A stretch of DNA of 64,000 bases from Actinomycetota bacterium (GTDB lineage Bacteria; Actinomycetota; Actinomycetes; Nanopelagicales; Nanopelagicaceae), in contig SYEK01000005.1 of NCBI GenBank assembly GCA_005800815.1, forward strand, positions 1-64,000. Direction: 5' to 3'. The notes beneath the pieces were generated by a model. It did no database searches. It was not told where the DNA came from and worked only from the letters and a program-made list of their open reading frames with translations. Numbering within the stretch: the stretch's first letter is position 1; each line of letters starts with the position of its first letter. The translations under genes were made by a program, and so were the position numbers. This document shows, one piece after another, positions 1-8,118 of this stretch.

Positions 1-46
1 CCGCCCTCCGGAGGCGGGTGCACAGGTTCGATTCCTGTCGGGGGCA
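1..46 (+). tRNA. tRNA-Arg (anticodon CCG), 3' part, cut by the window start
   Basis: The first bases fold as the anticodon arm of a class I tRNA: stem CCGCC/GGCGG around loop CTCCGGA, with T33 followed by anticodon CCG. A 4-base variable loop (GTGC) follows. The T-arm is ACAGG-TTCGATT-CCTGT, then the acceptor 3' strand CGGGGGC and discriminator A at 46. No CCA is encoded. The acceptor strand implies a 5' end GCCCCCG, which agrees with actinobacterial tRNA-Arg(CCG) as I remember it. The 5' acceptor and D-arm lie outside the window. Confidence 0.88.
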
Positions 47-82
47 CGCGCGATGCACCTGCTCTCATATTGTGGGAATTTT

Positions 83-108
83 GTCGCATCTATCCTTGTT
101 ATTGCGAC
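83..108. promoter_or_regulatory. Inverted repeat GTCGCA-N14-TGCGAC upstream of whiB1
   Basis: GTCGCA at 83-88 and TGCGAC at 103-108 are perfect inverted repeats separated by 14 bases. The right arm overlaps a plausible -35 (TTGCGA, 102-107), which is followed after 16 bases by TAGTCT (124-129), a TANNNT-type -10. There is no T-run, so a tRNA terminator is less likely than a protein-binding site. The role is inferred from position only. Confidence 0.35.
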
Positions 109-179
109 CAGAAGGCGAGAGAATAGTCTCCTTACGCAGGCAAAAGTATGCGTACTACCAATGATGGTTTTAAGTAACT

Positions 180-211
180 GTGCCTCGCCACAACGGGGCT
201 TGAGGAGGCAC
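180..211 (+). promoter_or_regulatory. Possible RNA hairpin hiding the whiB1 ribosome binding site
   Basis: GTGCCTC (180-186) is perfectly complementary to GAGGCAC (205-211). The strong Shine-Dalgarno GAGGAGG (202-208), seven bases before the whiB1 ATG, lies largely inside the right arm. In the transcript the stem would cover the site, so translation of whiB1 may be controlled. This is seen as pairing only and its stability was not computed. Confidence 0.4.
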
Positions 212-215
212 GCAC

Positions 216-485
216 ATGGATTGGCGCCATAAATCGGCCTGCCGCGATGAGGATCCCGAGTTATTTTTTCCAGTGGGTAATACGGGCCCTGCCATCAGTC
301 AGATTGAAGAGGCTAAAAAAGTCTGTCAGCGCTGCATCGTAAGAGAGCCATGCCTTGCTTGGGCACTTGAGAGTGGCCAAGATGCTGGTGTGTGGGGTGG
401 TTTATCAGAGGATGAGCGCCGCGCCCTCAAGCGCCGTGCCGCCCGTAACCGTGCACGCCTCCAGGAGCAGCAAAACTCTTTTTAA
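216..485 (+). CDS. whiB1: WhiB-family iron-sulfur transcriptional regulator, WhiB1 type
   Basis: An 89-residue Wbl protein. The four cluster ligands are Cys9, Cys37, Cys40 and Cys46 (CxxC plus flanking Cys), followed by the turn motif GVWGG and a basic C-terminal tail (RRALKRRAARNRAR) of the kind that contacts DNA. The family binds a nitric-oxide-sensitive [4Fe-4S] cluster and acts with the primary sigma factor region 4. The WhiB1 assignment rests on size and on the convergent PdtaS-like kinase next door, the same neighbour as in mycobacteria. The start has a strong SD (GAGGAGG). The end overlaps the convergent kinase gene by four bases. Its leader carries an inverted repeat and an SD-sequestering hairpin. 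Confidence 0.9.
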   Translation: MDWRHKSACRDEDPELFFPVGNTGPAISQIEEAKKVCQRCIVREPCLAWALESGQDAGVWGGLSEDERRALKRRAARNRARLQEQQNSF

Positions 486-1969
486 TCCAGACCGGGTCTA
501 CCGAGTGGGAATCGCAGCGTGACCGTTGTCCCTAAATCTGAGGAGGCGAGCACAAGAGTGCCCATCAACTCATTTTCTGTGAGTGTATGGACGATCTGTA
601 AACCTAGATGAGATGACGTGGCTAGTTCAAAATCCTCAGGGAGTCCAACTCCATCATCGATTATTGTGACAACACACTCATTGCTATAGCGTGCAAGTTT
701 GAGGGAGAGGGTGGAGCCTTGCTCGGCTAGACCATGCTCAAGTGCGTTGTGCATAAGCTCTGTGATCACCAAGGCTAAGGGAGTTGCAAGTCGTGATTCA
801 AGTGAGCCCATCTCACCCTCACGCACTATTCTCAGCTCGCCCATTCGTGGGCTCAGCTCAAGTGCGTGTGTGATCAAGGTTGTTAGGACGGCATCAAAGG
901 CGACGTCGTTATCACTACTACTCGAAAGCGTCTCATGCACGAGTGCGATTGATGCAATTCTCCTGACGGCCTCATTCAGCGCCAAAGCCGCTCCTGGATC
1001 CTCAATACGCCTGGCCTGTAATCGAAGTAGAGCCGAAACAGTCTGTAGATTGTTTTTGACACGATGATGGATCTCACGAATCGTCACATCTTTTGTGACA
1101 AGTTCACGATCGCGTCGACGTAGCTCGGTCACATTTTGAAGCAAAACTATGGCACCAATACGGTCGATTCCAGCCAGGAGTGGTAGCACCAAAAGATCGA
1201 TTGTTGCCCCTTGATTATCAATCTCTACTCTACGCATCGTCTTACCATTTAGTTGCGTGCTAATACCTTCTTCATGTGGGTGGGCTGACTTTCTGATGAG
1301 CATCTCTGATAGCTCACTCAACTTGTTGTTCTCGATCTCATTTTTCCATCCCATACGACTAAAGGCAGATCGAGCATTGGGGCTGGCGAAGGAGATCACA
1401 CCATTGACATCAAGGCGAATTAATCCATCACCGACACGGGGCACTGGCTGGAGGATCGAATCAGGATCCTCATAGGGAAATGCTCCCTCTGCGACCATAC
1501 GATAAAGGGCGTGTGCGATCTCTCGATAATTGAGTTCAAGAGAGCCAGGAGAGCGCATCAGGTCCGCATTTCGATGGCGTGAGATGACGGCAATCACCGA
1601 TCCATCGAAGAAGACTGGGATTGTCTCCTCTTTAATCATAAGTCCATCTATTTTTTCAGGCTTAGAGTCACGCATAATCTCTCCACTTGAGAGCGCCTCA
1701 TCGATGTTGCTTCGTATCCCCCATGAAACCTCATTACCAATCACATCATCGGTAAAGACCGTAGCGGCAGTGGTGGGGCGGATATGAGCGAATGCCACAT
1801 GGCCCGTTGGCCATAACTTCACATCTTTTCTCAGTGGGACCCAGAGAATCAAATCGGCAAAGGAGAGATCCGAGAGTAGTTGCCAATACGAGACAAGCTC
1901 TCTCAAACGGCGAGCTTGATCGATTGTAATAGTGCTGCGCCCATGGATCAAAGACTCAAACTCTGGCAT
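482..1969 (-). CDS. pdtaS: PdtaS-like sensor histidine kinase (HWE/HisKA_2 type)
   Basis: A soluble kinase of about 495 residues with no membrane segment. An N-terminal GAF-like region is followed by a PAS-like region, then a HisKA_2 dimerisation domain with phospho-acceptor motif REIHHRVKNNLQ at about residue 305, then an HATPase domain (N-box ELMHNALEHG, DDGVGLP). Length and layout match mycobacterial PdtaS, whose partner PdtaR is an RNA-binding ANTAR regulator; no PdtaR gene is in this window. The ORF track starts at a TTG (1981) inside the upstream gene. The ATG at 1969 is preferred because it lies two bases after the upstream TAA and has GGGGATAAAG before it. Confidence 0.85.
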   Translation of the reverse strand: MPEFESLIHGRSTITIDQARRLRELVSYWQLLSDLSFADLILWVPLRKDVKLWPTGHVAFAHIRPTTAATVFTDDVIGNEVSWGIRSNIDEALSSGEIMRDSKPEKIDGLMIKEETIPVFFDGSVIAVISRHRNADLMRSPGSLELNYREIAHALYRMVAEGAFPYEDPDSILQPVPRVGDGLIRLDVNGVISFASPNARSAFSRMGWKNEIENNKLSELSEMLIRKSAHPHEEGISTQLNGKTMRRVEIDNQGATIDLLVLPLLAGIDRIGAIVLLQNVTELRRRDRELVTKDVTIREIHHRVKNNLQTVSALLRLQARRIEDPGAALALNEAVRRIASIALVHETLSSSSDNDVAFDAVLTTLITHALELSPRMGELRIVREGEMGSLESRLATPLALVITELMHNALEHGLAEQGSTLSLKLARYSNECVVTIIDDGVGLPEDFELATSSHLGLQIVHTLTENELMGTLVLASSDLGTTVTLRFPLGRPGLD

Positions 1970-1971
1970 CT

Positions 1972-2358
1972 TTATCCCCAACCATCTATCTCTTGTGCAA
2001 TTTCCTGAGTTGCAAACCAGATGAGTTCATCAACACCTTCAGATGCCAAAAGAGCACACTGAACCTGCCCCCACATGATAGGTGCGCTCAAGGTGATTGA
2101 ATCCCCGATGCTCTCACCACACTGACTTGGCCTAAGTTCAAGGGCTAAAACTAAGCCTGGGGAGCTACTTGAACTCCGTAGCTCTAGCGATGAGGAGCCT
2201 GCTAGCAGGGAGAGAAGGTACTCAATCTCTTCGATATCACAATCTGGATTTTCATCCAAAAAATCTGGTGTTGATGTAAAGACTCGATCTCTCTCAAGGC
2301 TTTGGCTCGAAAGAAATCCCACGAGATCACCATGACTGATCGGAAGGTATGCACGCAT
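1972..2358 (-). CDS. DUF6912 family protein
   Basis: A small acidic protein of 128 residues that begins MRAYLPIS and ends in a helical segment with ATQEIAQEIDGWG. It resembles the actinobacterial DUF6912 family, which has no assigned function. No catalytic motif, signal peptide or membrane helix is visible. It sits between the CpaE-like gene (19 bases upstream) and the PdtaS-like kinase (two bases downstream), so all are probably one transcript. The family call is from remembered sequence pattern and gene neighbourhood, not a search. Confidence 0.65.
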   Translation of the reverse strand: MRAYLPISHGDLVGFLSSQSLERDRVFTSTPDFLDENPDCDIEEIEYLLSLLAGSSSLELRSSSSSPGLVLALELRPSQCGESIGDSITLSAPIMWGQVQCALLASEGVDELIWFATQEIAQEIDGWG

Positions 2359-2377
2359 GTCATAATGATATTAGAAG

Positions 2378-3478
2378 TTAACACACCAGCTCACTGGCTA
2401 TTGCCGCTATAGATTTACGCAGCCCAGAGCGCTCATTGACCTCGATAAGAGTTGATTTTTGTGCCTGTGCCGCCGTGATTGCACGTGTGTCACGAGGGAT
2501 GACTCGGAGCTTGCGTGGATGTAGTGGCGTCGTTACTGCATGAAACTTAGCCTCCTCTTGACTACCTTTACGCCCCTGAGAGCGCATATTGAGTGTGAAA
2601 CTCAGAGCAGTTCGAATTGAGGTCTTCTGGATCAAGGAGGCGACCTGTTCTAAGCGATGAAGACCTAAGACATCAGGGCGAGCTATGACCATCAACTCAT
2701 CACCTTGATCACATGACCATGTCGTCATCGTAGATGTCCATCGTCGATCAGTCAGACGATTGGACAGACCCGAGATTGAGCCAAGATCAATAATGATGTG
2801 ATCAAATGACTGCGTAGCTTGATTCATAAAGGTATCCAGTGAGAGAGCCTGCTCTTGGGAAATCTCAGTGATGCACAGTGAGGGTGCGATTGAGCGCCAA
2901 CCTGCCTCGCTTTGCACATTGCGCACGGAAAGTAATGCAGCGATTGATGGTGCTCTAAAGTTTGCATCGATCAAGAGAGTGGCTTTTTCGATGATGCTAA
3001 GCTCCATTGCGATATTAATCGCCAAGGTTGTACAGCCCGTATAGCTACCAGCTGAACCAACTGCGAGCACATGTGATCTACGTGCTTGGCGCGAGAGTTG
3101 TGTGTTCTGGCGTAGCAAAGGTGCACGAATATATCCTCGCACCAAGCTAATCAAATCGGTGCTCGTTATTGGCATGGCGTGGAGTTCACCAAATGATGGG
3201 TCCTTGGAGGGGGTATTGGAAAATCCGATGAGCTGCTTCACCTTTGGGGTGATTGCATCCAGGAGCTCGTGTGTGATTCCAGATAGGTCTGGGGCAAATA
3301 TCACGATCGCCCCACACGCACTCTCTGGACTACTTTTTATAAAACTCTCTAATGCCTCACTATCAATTGCACGAAAGATGACACTCCATCCCTGTGCATA
3401 GAGGGTGCCAGCGACAAAGCTTTCGATTTCAGGATTTGCAATAGCGGTAATCACAGTCGGAAGCTCAGGGTCAGACAT
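2378..3478 (-). CDS. CpaE/MinD-like P-loop protein with a degenerate Walker A motif
   Basis: About 366 residues. An N-terminal receiver-like alpha/beta region (to about residue 115) is followed by a ParA/MinD-like domain. The expected KGGxGKTT deviant Walker A is GSAGSYTGCTTLA here: both the signature lysine and the P-loop lysine are missing (Ala and Cys in their places). The later strands (LLIDANFRAPS and HIIIDLGSIS) still look like switch I and II. Related actinobacterial proteins, as I remember them, already have a divergent GAPGRTT motif. ATP hydrolysis is therefore doubtful. The ATG at 3478 is chosen over the track start because it overlaps the stop of the SAF gene by eight bases (ATGtcTGA). 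CpaE proteins localise Tad pili, but no tadA/B/C is here. Confidence 0.7.
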   Translation of the reverse strand: MSDPELPTVITAIANPEIESFVAGTLYAQGWSVIFRAIDSEALESFIKSSPESACGAIVIFAPDLSGITHELLDAITPKVKQLIGFSNTPSKDPSFGELHAMPITSTDLISLVRGYIRAPLLRQNTQLSRQARRSHVLAVGSAGSYTGCTTLAINIAMELSIIEKATLLIDANFRAPSIAALLSVRNVQSEAGWRSIAPSLCITEISQEQALSLDTFMNQATQSFDHIIIDLGSISGLSNRLTDRRWTSTMTTWSCDQGDELMVIARPDVLGLHRLEQVASLIQKTSIRTALSFTLNMRSQGRKGSQEEAKFHAVTTPLHPRKLRVIPRDTRAITAAQAQKSTLIEVNERSGLRKSIAAIASELVC

Positions 3479-4070
3479 GCGAGCGCACCACGACCAAGCG
3501 CCCATGAGTTGTCGCACTCAGGAGTCTGAGAACCTGGGTCTGCTCGACTGCAACGGTCAATGATGCATCACTTCCAAAACTCTTACTCCTAGTATCAAAA
3601 TTAAGGAGTGTGACTCCCCCTAGGATTAACACAGGATCAACTGGTAACTCCCCATTGCTGCTATCCACCACCCAGTAGATATCGACACCCTCACCAGCCG
3701 ATATCCCTGAGGCGACATCGGCGCCTCTGATACTCAAAGGAACTGCGCTCGCTGCTACATGTTCTCTGCTTGAGCTCACGCTCTTGCTATCTAGAATCTG
3801 ACCTGGCATGAGTGCATGTCTCACTATCAAGCCGAGCGGATCATCTGATTTGGCTAGATACAGGGCTGCGCTTGAATCTAAATCTAGATGCCGGAGCACG
3901 AGATCGCCTGTGACGATTTGATGCCCTGGCACCATATCAAGAAGGGCTACCCAGTAATCATCTCCTCGTTGCGAAAAACTGGCTATAAAAAATGCAGACA
4001 GGAATGAGGCGATAATCAGTGCAATAGCTAATGGGGTTCGGGTACGCGAGGCATCTTTTCTCAGTGTCAT
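3471..4070 (-). CDS. SAF-domain membrane-anchored protein (CpaB-like)
   Basis: A 199-residue protein with one N-terminal membrane helix (about residues 13-30, PLAIALIIASFLSAFFIA). A SAF-like beta domain follows, with the typical phrase RHALMPGQILDSKSV, and a C-terminal beta-rich region (GVDIYWVVD... LVVVRSHV). SAF domains occur in CpaB pilus-assembly proteins and in antifreeze/sialate enzymes. The partnership with the CpaE-like gene directly downstream (8-base overlap) supports a Tad/pilus-derived membrane complex, but no other pilus gene is seen. A TACCCT hexamer lies 12 bases upstream, suggesting a very short leader. Confidence 0.7.
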   Translation of the reverse strand: MTLRKDASRTRTPLAIALIIASFLSAFFIASFSQRGDDYWVALLDMVPGHQIVTGDLVLRHLDLDSSAALYLAKSDDPLGLIVRHALMPGQILDSKSVSSSREHVAASAVPLSIRGADVASGISAGEGVDIYWVVDSSNGELPVDPVLILGGVTLLNFDTRSKSFGSDASLTVAVEQTQVLRLLSATTHGRLVVVRSHV

Positions 4071-4109
4071 GGCATGAACTCAAGGGTATTACCGCAAGGA
4101 ATACTAGTT

Positions 4110-4118
4110 TTATCCACA
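4110..4118 (+). promoter_or_regulatory. Single perfect DnaA-box sequence TTATCCACA
   Basis: TTATCCACA matches the bacterial DnaA box consensus and lies in the 122-base divergent gap between the SAF gene and the Rv3235-family gene. No cluster of further boxes or AT-rich unwinding region was seen, so this is not an origin. It may be a regulatory DnaA site or chance. Confidence 0.3.
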
Positions 4119-4192
4119 ATCACCCATAGGGATGAGTCAATCTCAGCACTCTAGTTGAGGAAAACTCTTGAACTACTCATAAACCTATCTCT

Positions 4193-4720
4193 ATGACTAC
4201 TGATCCGCTCTATGACCTCTCGCCCATATTCAATCAAATACCACTCACACCGATTTCAAGTGATGAGAGCGAAGATTGGCTTCACCCAGTCCTTGAGATC
4301 TTCAGACCACATCCTGCTCCGCAACCTGTGAAAAAAAGCCGGCTTTATCTAGTTCCCAGCGTATTTGATGACGAGTTTGATCCTGATTGTGCCCCCGAAC
4401 CAACCTCGGCACAGGATCTCCCAGATTTAGTCAAGTGGTCCACGAATTTTGCACGCAATATTTTAGAAATCTATGCTGGACGCAGATCACCTACTCAGCT
4501 GTCTCAGCAGTTTCATCACCATATTTTTAATGAGTTGATCAAAAAATCTGGGAGCGAAAAACAGGTGGGTAGGATCAGAAAACTTCACATCAGTGAGCCT
4601 CTGGATGGAATCTGCGAAACTACCGTCACCGTCAGATATGGGAATCGCTTACGAGCCCTGATCTTTAGATTTGAGGGCGTTGATCGTCGCTGGCTCTGTA
4701 CTGCCCTGACTTTGCTCTAA
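4193..4720 (+). CDS. Rv3235 family protein
   Basis: A 175-residue protein. The N-terminal 80 residues are low-complexity and acidic/proline-containing. The conserved part begins near residue 88, with an [17 protein letters not shown] segment. The closing pattern ([20 protein letters not shown], then [18 protein letters not shown]) is characteristic of the Rv3235 family. Function is unknown. In relatives the gene lies beside secA as here, where its end overlaps the secA end by four bases in convergent orientation. No Shine-Dalgarno is visible before the ATG. Confidence 0.75.
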   Translation: MTTDPLYDLSPIFNQIPLTPISSDESEDWLHPVLEIFRPHPAPQPVKKSRLYLVPSVFDDEFDPDCAPEPTSAQDLPDLVKWSTNFARNILEIYAGRRSPTQLSQQFHHHIFNELIKKSGSEKQVGRIRKLHISEPLDGICETTVTVRYGNRLRALIFRFEGVDRRWLCTALTLL

Positions 4721-7389
4721 TCAGCACCATGACAGCGCTTATATTTCTTTCCCGAACCACAAGGACATGGTGCATTACGTGAGACTTGACCAGAGGTTTT
4801 GACCCCAGATTGATCAGCGGCTGTGTACTGCAGACCAGCGGTTGGAAGTGGCTTTGCTTCAAGCCCAGCCCCAGTGAGCTCATTGCTCGAGCTCTCCACA
4901 GTGACTTCAATATTGAACAAAAGCCCAGCAATCTCCTCTTTTATTGCATCCATCATCGCAGAAAAAAGCTCATAGCCCTCTCGTTGATACTCAACGAGAG
5001 GATCACGTTGTGCCATCGCACGCAGTCCAATCCCCTCTTGGAGATAATCCATCTCATACAAATGCTCACGCCACTTGCGATCTAAGACCGAGAGTAAGAC
5101 CTTACGCTCAAGCTCGCGCATGACCTCAACGCCCAGGCTCTGCTCCCGCGCCGTATAGGCCCTTTGACAGTCCTGGATAATCTGTGCGGTAAGGAAATCT
5201 GCATCAAGTGCCCCGCGTGAGCCCACTGAAGATATGAGTTCATCAACTGTGAATGAGATTGGATAGATAGTCTTTATCGCGCTCCACAGCGTCTGCAAAT
5301 CCCAGTCTTCGGCATAGCCCTGTGAAGTTGCAACGCCTACGTAGGCAGATAATGTTTCCCCGACAAAGTCGGCGACTTGGTCCTTGATATCTTGGCCCTC
5401 AAGGACCAAACCCCTCTCACCGTATACAACTTGGCGCTGGCGATTCATCACATCGTCATACTTCAAGACATTCTTACGCATCTCAAAATTCTGTGCCTCA
5501 ACCTGGGTCTGAGCAGAGCGAATCGCATTACTCACCATCTTGGATTCAATCGGTTCATCCTCTGGAATTCCAGCTGCACTCAAGAAGCGCTCGACCATAC
5601 CTGAGTTGAATCGACGCATGAGCTCATCTTGTAAGGAGAGATAGAAGCGTGACTCACCGGGATCACCTTGTCTGCCTGAGCGGCCACGCAACTGATTGTC
5701 AATACGTCTTGATTCATGGCGCTCGGTACCAAGGACATAGAGGCCACCGAGTGCAACCACCTCCTCATGTCCTTTCATGACAGCGGCCCGTTGGCGTGCG
5801 ATCTCATCAGGCCATGCCACTTCATAAGCTTCTGGATGCTCTACCGGAGAGATTCCTCGGCGTTGAAGTTCGAAATCGGCCATGAACTCTGGATTTCCAC
5901 CGAGCATAATGTCGGTACCACGACCTGCCATATTTGTTGCAACGGTAACTGCTCCACGGACTCCAGCGCGGGCGATGATCGAGGCTTCGCGCTCATGATG
6001 TTTGGCATTTAATACTTCATGGGGTACACCAGATTTGCGCAGGAAGGCTGAGAGCTCCTCAGATTTCTCAACGCTGACGGTACCGACCAAGACCGGCTGA
6101 CCTTTACGATGCTTCTCAACGATATCGGCGGTAACGGCCAAAAATTTCCCGGCCTCTGACTTATAGACTAAATCTGCCTGATCCATACGGATCATGTCGC
6201 GGTTAGTCGGGATTGGAACAACACCAAGCTTGTAAATCTGATAAAACTCAGAGGCTTCGGTCATAGCAGTACCTGTCATGCCCGATAGTTTGGAGTACAG
6301 GCGGAAATAGTTCTGCAAAGTAATCGTAGCCAGAGTTTGATTCTCATCCTTGATCTCAATACGCTCTTTTGCCTCAAGTGCTTGGTGTAGGCCCTCACTG
6401 TAGCGACGTCCTGCCAACATTCGACCAGTGTGTTCATCTACGATCAAAAGCTCACCATTCATCACCACATAATCTTTGTCACGCTTAAATAACTCTTTGG
6501 CACGCACAGCATTATTGAGATAGCCAATCATCGGTGTATTTGCAGCCTCATAAAGATTACCTATCTGCAATAACTCTTCCACCTTTGTGACGCCATCCTC
6601 CAAGATTCCGATGGTCTTTTTCTTCTCATCTACCTCATAGTGGATATCGCGCTGCAGCCTACCGACATGATTTGCGAACTCGACGTACCACTTTGTAGCC
6701 TTATCGGCTGGCCCACTAATGATCAATGGAGTACGAGCCTCATCGATGAGAATTGAGTCCACCTCATCGACTACTGCAAAGAAGTGGTCTCGCTGCACAC
6801 ACTCTTCCAGTGACCATGCCATGTTATCGCGCAGATAATCAAAGCCAAACTCATTATTTGTCCCATATGTAATGTCGGCTAGATAGGCTTCACGTCGTTG
6901 GGCCGGGTTCATGTTGGCAAGAATGACCCCAACTTTTAATCCTAAGAAGCGGTGTATACGGCCCATCCACTCACTATCTCGCTCTGCCAGATAATCATTT
7001 GTGGTGACAACATGCACCCCACGTCCTGCCAAGGCATTAAGATAGGAAGGAAGTGTCGCAACGAGAGTCTTACCCTCACCAGTGCGCATTTCAGCGATAT
7101 TTCCACGGTGCAAAGCGGCGCCACCCATGATCTGAACGTCATAGTGACGCTGGCCCAGGGTTCGCTTGGCCGCTTCGCGCACAACAGCAAAGGCTTCGCA
7201 CATAAGCTCATCAAGACTCTCACCCTCGGTATATCTCTTTTGCAGCAGAGTGGTCTGTAAGCGAAGATCCAGATCAGAGAGTTCGCTCATACGAGCTTCA
7301 TGCTTGTTGACGCCGGCAACTACCTTGCCAAGTTCGCGTAGAAGGCGGCCTTCACCTGCACGCAAAATCTTGTCAAAAAACGCTGGCAT
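4717..7389 (-). CDS. secA: Protein translocase ATPase SecA
   Basis: The 890-residue motor that pushes unfolded preproteins through SecYEG using ATP. The Walker A region is [14 protein letters not shown] near residue 100 and the DEAD-like box is [17 protein letters not shown]. The preprotein cross-linking region, the second motor domain ([25 protein letters not shown]) and the helical wing/scaffold are all present. The C terminus is the zinc-binding SEC-C motif [14 protein letters not shown]. Length is normal for SecA1. GAGAGGG lies seven bases before the ATG. In relatives hpf lies between this gene and comF; only about 40 bases separate them here. Confidence 0.98.
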   Translation of the reverse strand: MPAFFDKILRAGEGRLLRELGKVVAGVNKHEARMSELSDLDLRLQTTLLQKRYTEGESLDELMCEAFAVVREAAKRTLGQRHYDVQIMGGAALHRGNIAEMRTGEGKTLVATLPSYLNALAGRGVHVVTTNDYLAERDSEWMGRIHRFLGLKVGVILANMNPAQRREAYLADITYGTNNEFGFDYLRDNMAWSLEECVQRDHFFAVVDEVDSILIDEARTPLIISGPADKATKWYVEFANHVGRLQRDIHYEVDEKKKTIGILEDGVTKVEELLQIGNLYEAANTPMIGYLNNAVRAKELFKRDKDYVVMNGELLIVDEHTGRMLAGRRYSEGLHQALEAKERIEIKDENQTLATITLQNYFRLYSKLSGMTGTAMTEASEFYQIYKLGVVPIPTNRDMIRMDQADLVYKSEAGKFLAVTADIVEKHRKGQPVLVGTVSVEKSEELSAFLRKSGVPHEVLNAKHHEREASIIARAGVRGAVTVATNMAGRGTDIMLGGNPEFMADFELQRRGISPVEHPEAYEVAWPDEIARQRAAVMKGHEEVVALGGLYVLGTERHESRRIDNQLRGRSGRQGDPGESRFYLSLQDELMRRFNSGMVERFLSAAGIPEDEPIESKMVSNAIRSAQTQVEAQNFEMRKNVLKYDDVMNRQRQVVYGERGLVLEGQDIKDQVADFVGETLSAYVGVATSQGYAEDWDLQTLWSAIKTIYPISFTVDELISSVGSRGALDADFLTAQIIQDCQRAYTAREQSLGVEVMRELERKVLLSVLDRKWREHLYEMDYLQEGIGLRAMAQRDPLVEYQREGYELFSAMMDAIKEEIAGLLFNIEVTVESSSNELTGAGLEAKPLPTAGLQYTAADQSGVKTSGQVSRNAPCPCGSGKKYKRCHGAD

Positions 7390-7428
7390 CGCTAGGCCCT
7401 CTCGAACATCGACTCTTAATCAACCCCC

Positions 7429-8064
7429 CTATCGTAGAGGCTGGGCATGGCAGGCGGTAATCGCGGCAATGACGTTAAAACCCGCACTCCTTAAGGCTCT
7501 GCCCGCTTCATGCAAAGTCGCCCCAGTTGTAACCACATCATCGATGAGAACGAGATCGCCTCGTGGATATGTACCTTTCTTGAGAGCAAAGGCACCCTGC
7601 ATGTTGTAAGAGCGCGCAGTTGCATCCAACCCACTCTGATCGCGCACCCTGCGGGTGAGCTCGAGAGAGTCACTTAAAGGCAATCCAGAGCGCTGCCCGA
7701 CGCTGCCTGCAATGTCAAGTATGAAATTACGGCCACGTCGGCGACGTGCAGATGGTGAGGAAGGGATAGGAACAAGACGAATATTATGATCATCAAAGTC
7801 AGCTTTTGACAGGACGTGAACAATCGCACTAATTATTAGATTATCCGCCCCTTCTAGACCATCTTCCTTTGAGGCAAGGATGATTCTACTTGCCGTAGAT
7901 GAATAAGGTACCGCTGAGTGAACACTCAACTGGGAGATATGTCTGGTGTAATAACCAGGATGCCAATCACGCCGACAGCTTGAACAGATTGAAAGACCAA
8001 GTGCAGCACAACCAAAGCACCTAGTTGGAAAGAGGAGTTGATTTAAGGAGTCGATGAAGAGCAT
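7429..8064 (-). CDS. comF: ComF-family phosphoribosyltransferase-like protein
   Basis: About 211 residues. An N-terminal four-cysteine zinc ribbon (CFGC... CSSC) is followed by a phosphoribosyltransferase fold with the PRPP loop LVLIDDVVTTGATL and upstream RRRRGRNF. ComF proteins are linked to DNA uptake in competent bacteria, but the actinobacterial homologue beside secA has no proven role. The track starts at GTG 8067. The ATG at 8064 is preferred because TAATAT ends six bases before it, a leaderless arrangement. No other competence genes are in the window. Confidence 0.85.
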   Translation of the reverse strand: MLFIDSLNQLLFPTRCFGCAALGLSICSSCRRDWHPGYYTRHISQLSVHSAVPYSSTASRIILASKEDGLEGADNLIISAIVHVLSKADFDDHNIRLVPIPSSPSARRRRGRNFILDIAGSVGQRSGLPLSDSLELTRRVRDQSGLDATARSYNMQGAFALKKGTYPRGDLVLIDDVVTTGATLHEAGRALRSAGFNVIAAITACHAQPLR

Positions 8065-8070
8065 CACCTG

Positions 8071-8076
8071 ATATTA
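8071..8076 (-). promoter_or_regulatory. Leaderless -10 element TAATAT of comF
   Basis: On the minus strand TAATAT ends six bases before the ATG at 8064, so transcription should start at or next to the start codon. This fixes the start one codon downstream of the track's GTG. Confidence 0.5.
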
Positions 8077-8118
8077 AATCCAAAGAATTGGGATGAGAGC
8101 CCCGTGTGGAAAGATTTT

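Noticed and set aside
1-46. Reading the first bases as a tRNA-Ser or tRNA-Leu long variable arm
   Set aside because: The CCGCC/GGCGG stem encloses a proper 7-base anticodon loop with T33 and CCG, and the variable loop is only four bases, so tRNA-Arg(CCG) fits better.
699-1787. ORF-track frames on the plus strand inside the kinase gene (122, 72 and 85 residues)
   Set aside because: They are antisense shadows of the PdtaS-like gene, with no family pattern and odd composition.
4110-4118. Replication origin
   Set aside because: There is only one DnaA box, no AT-rich unwinding stretch and no dnaA/dnaN genes.
4786-7260. ORF-track frames opposite secA
   Set aside because: Antisense shadows of a full-length, well conserved SecA.
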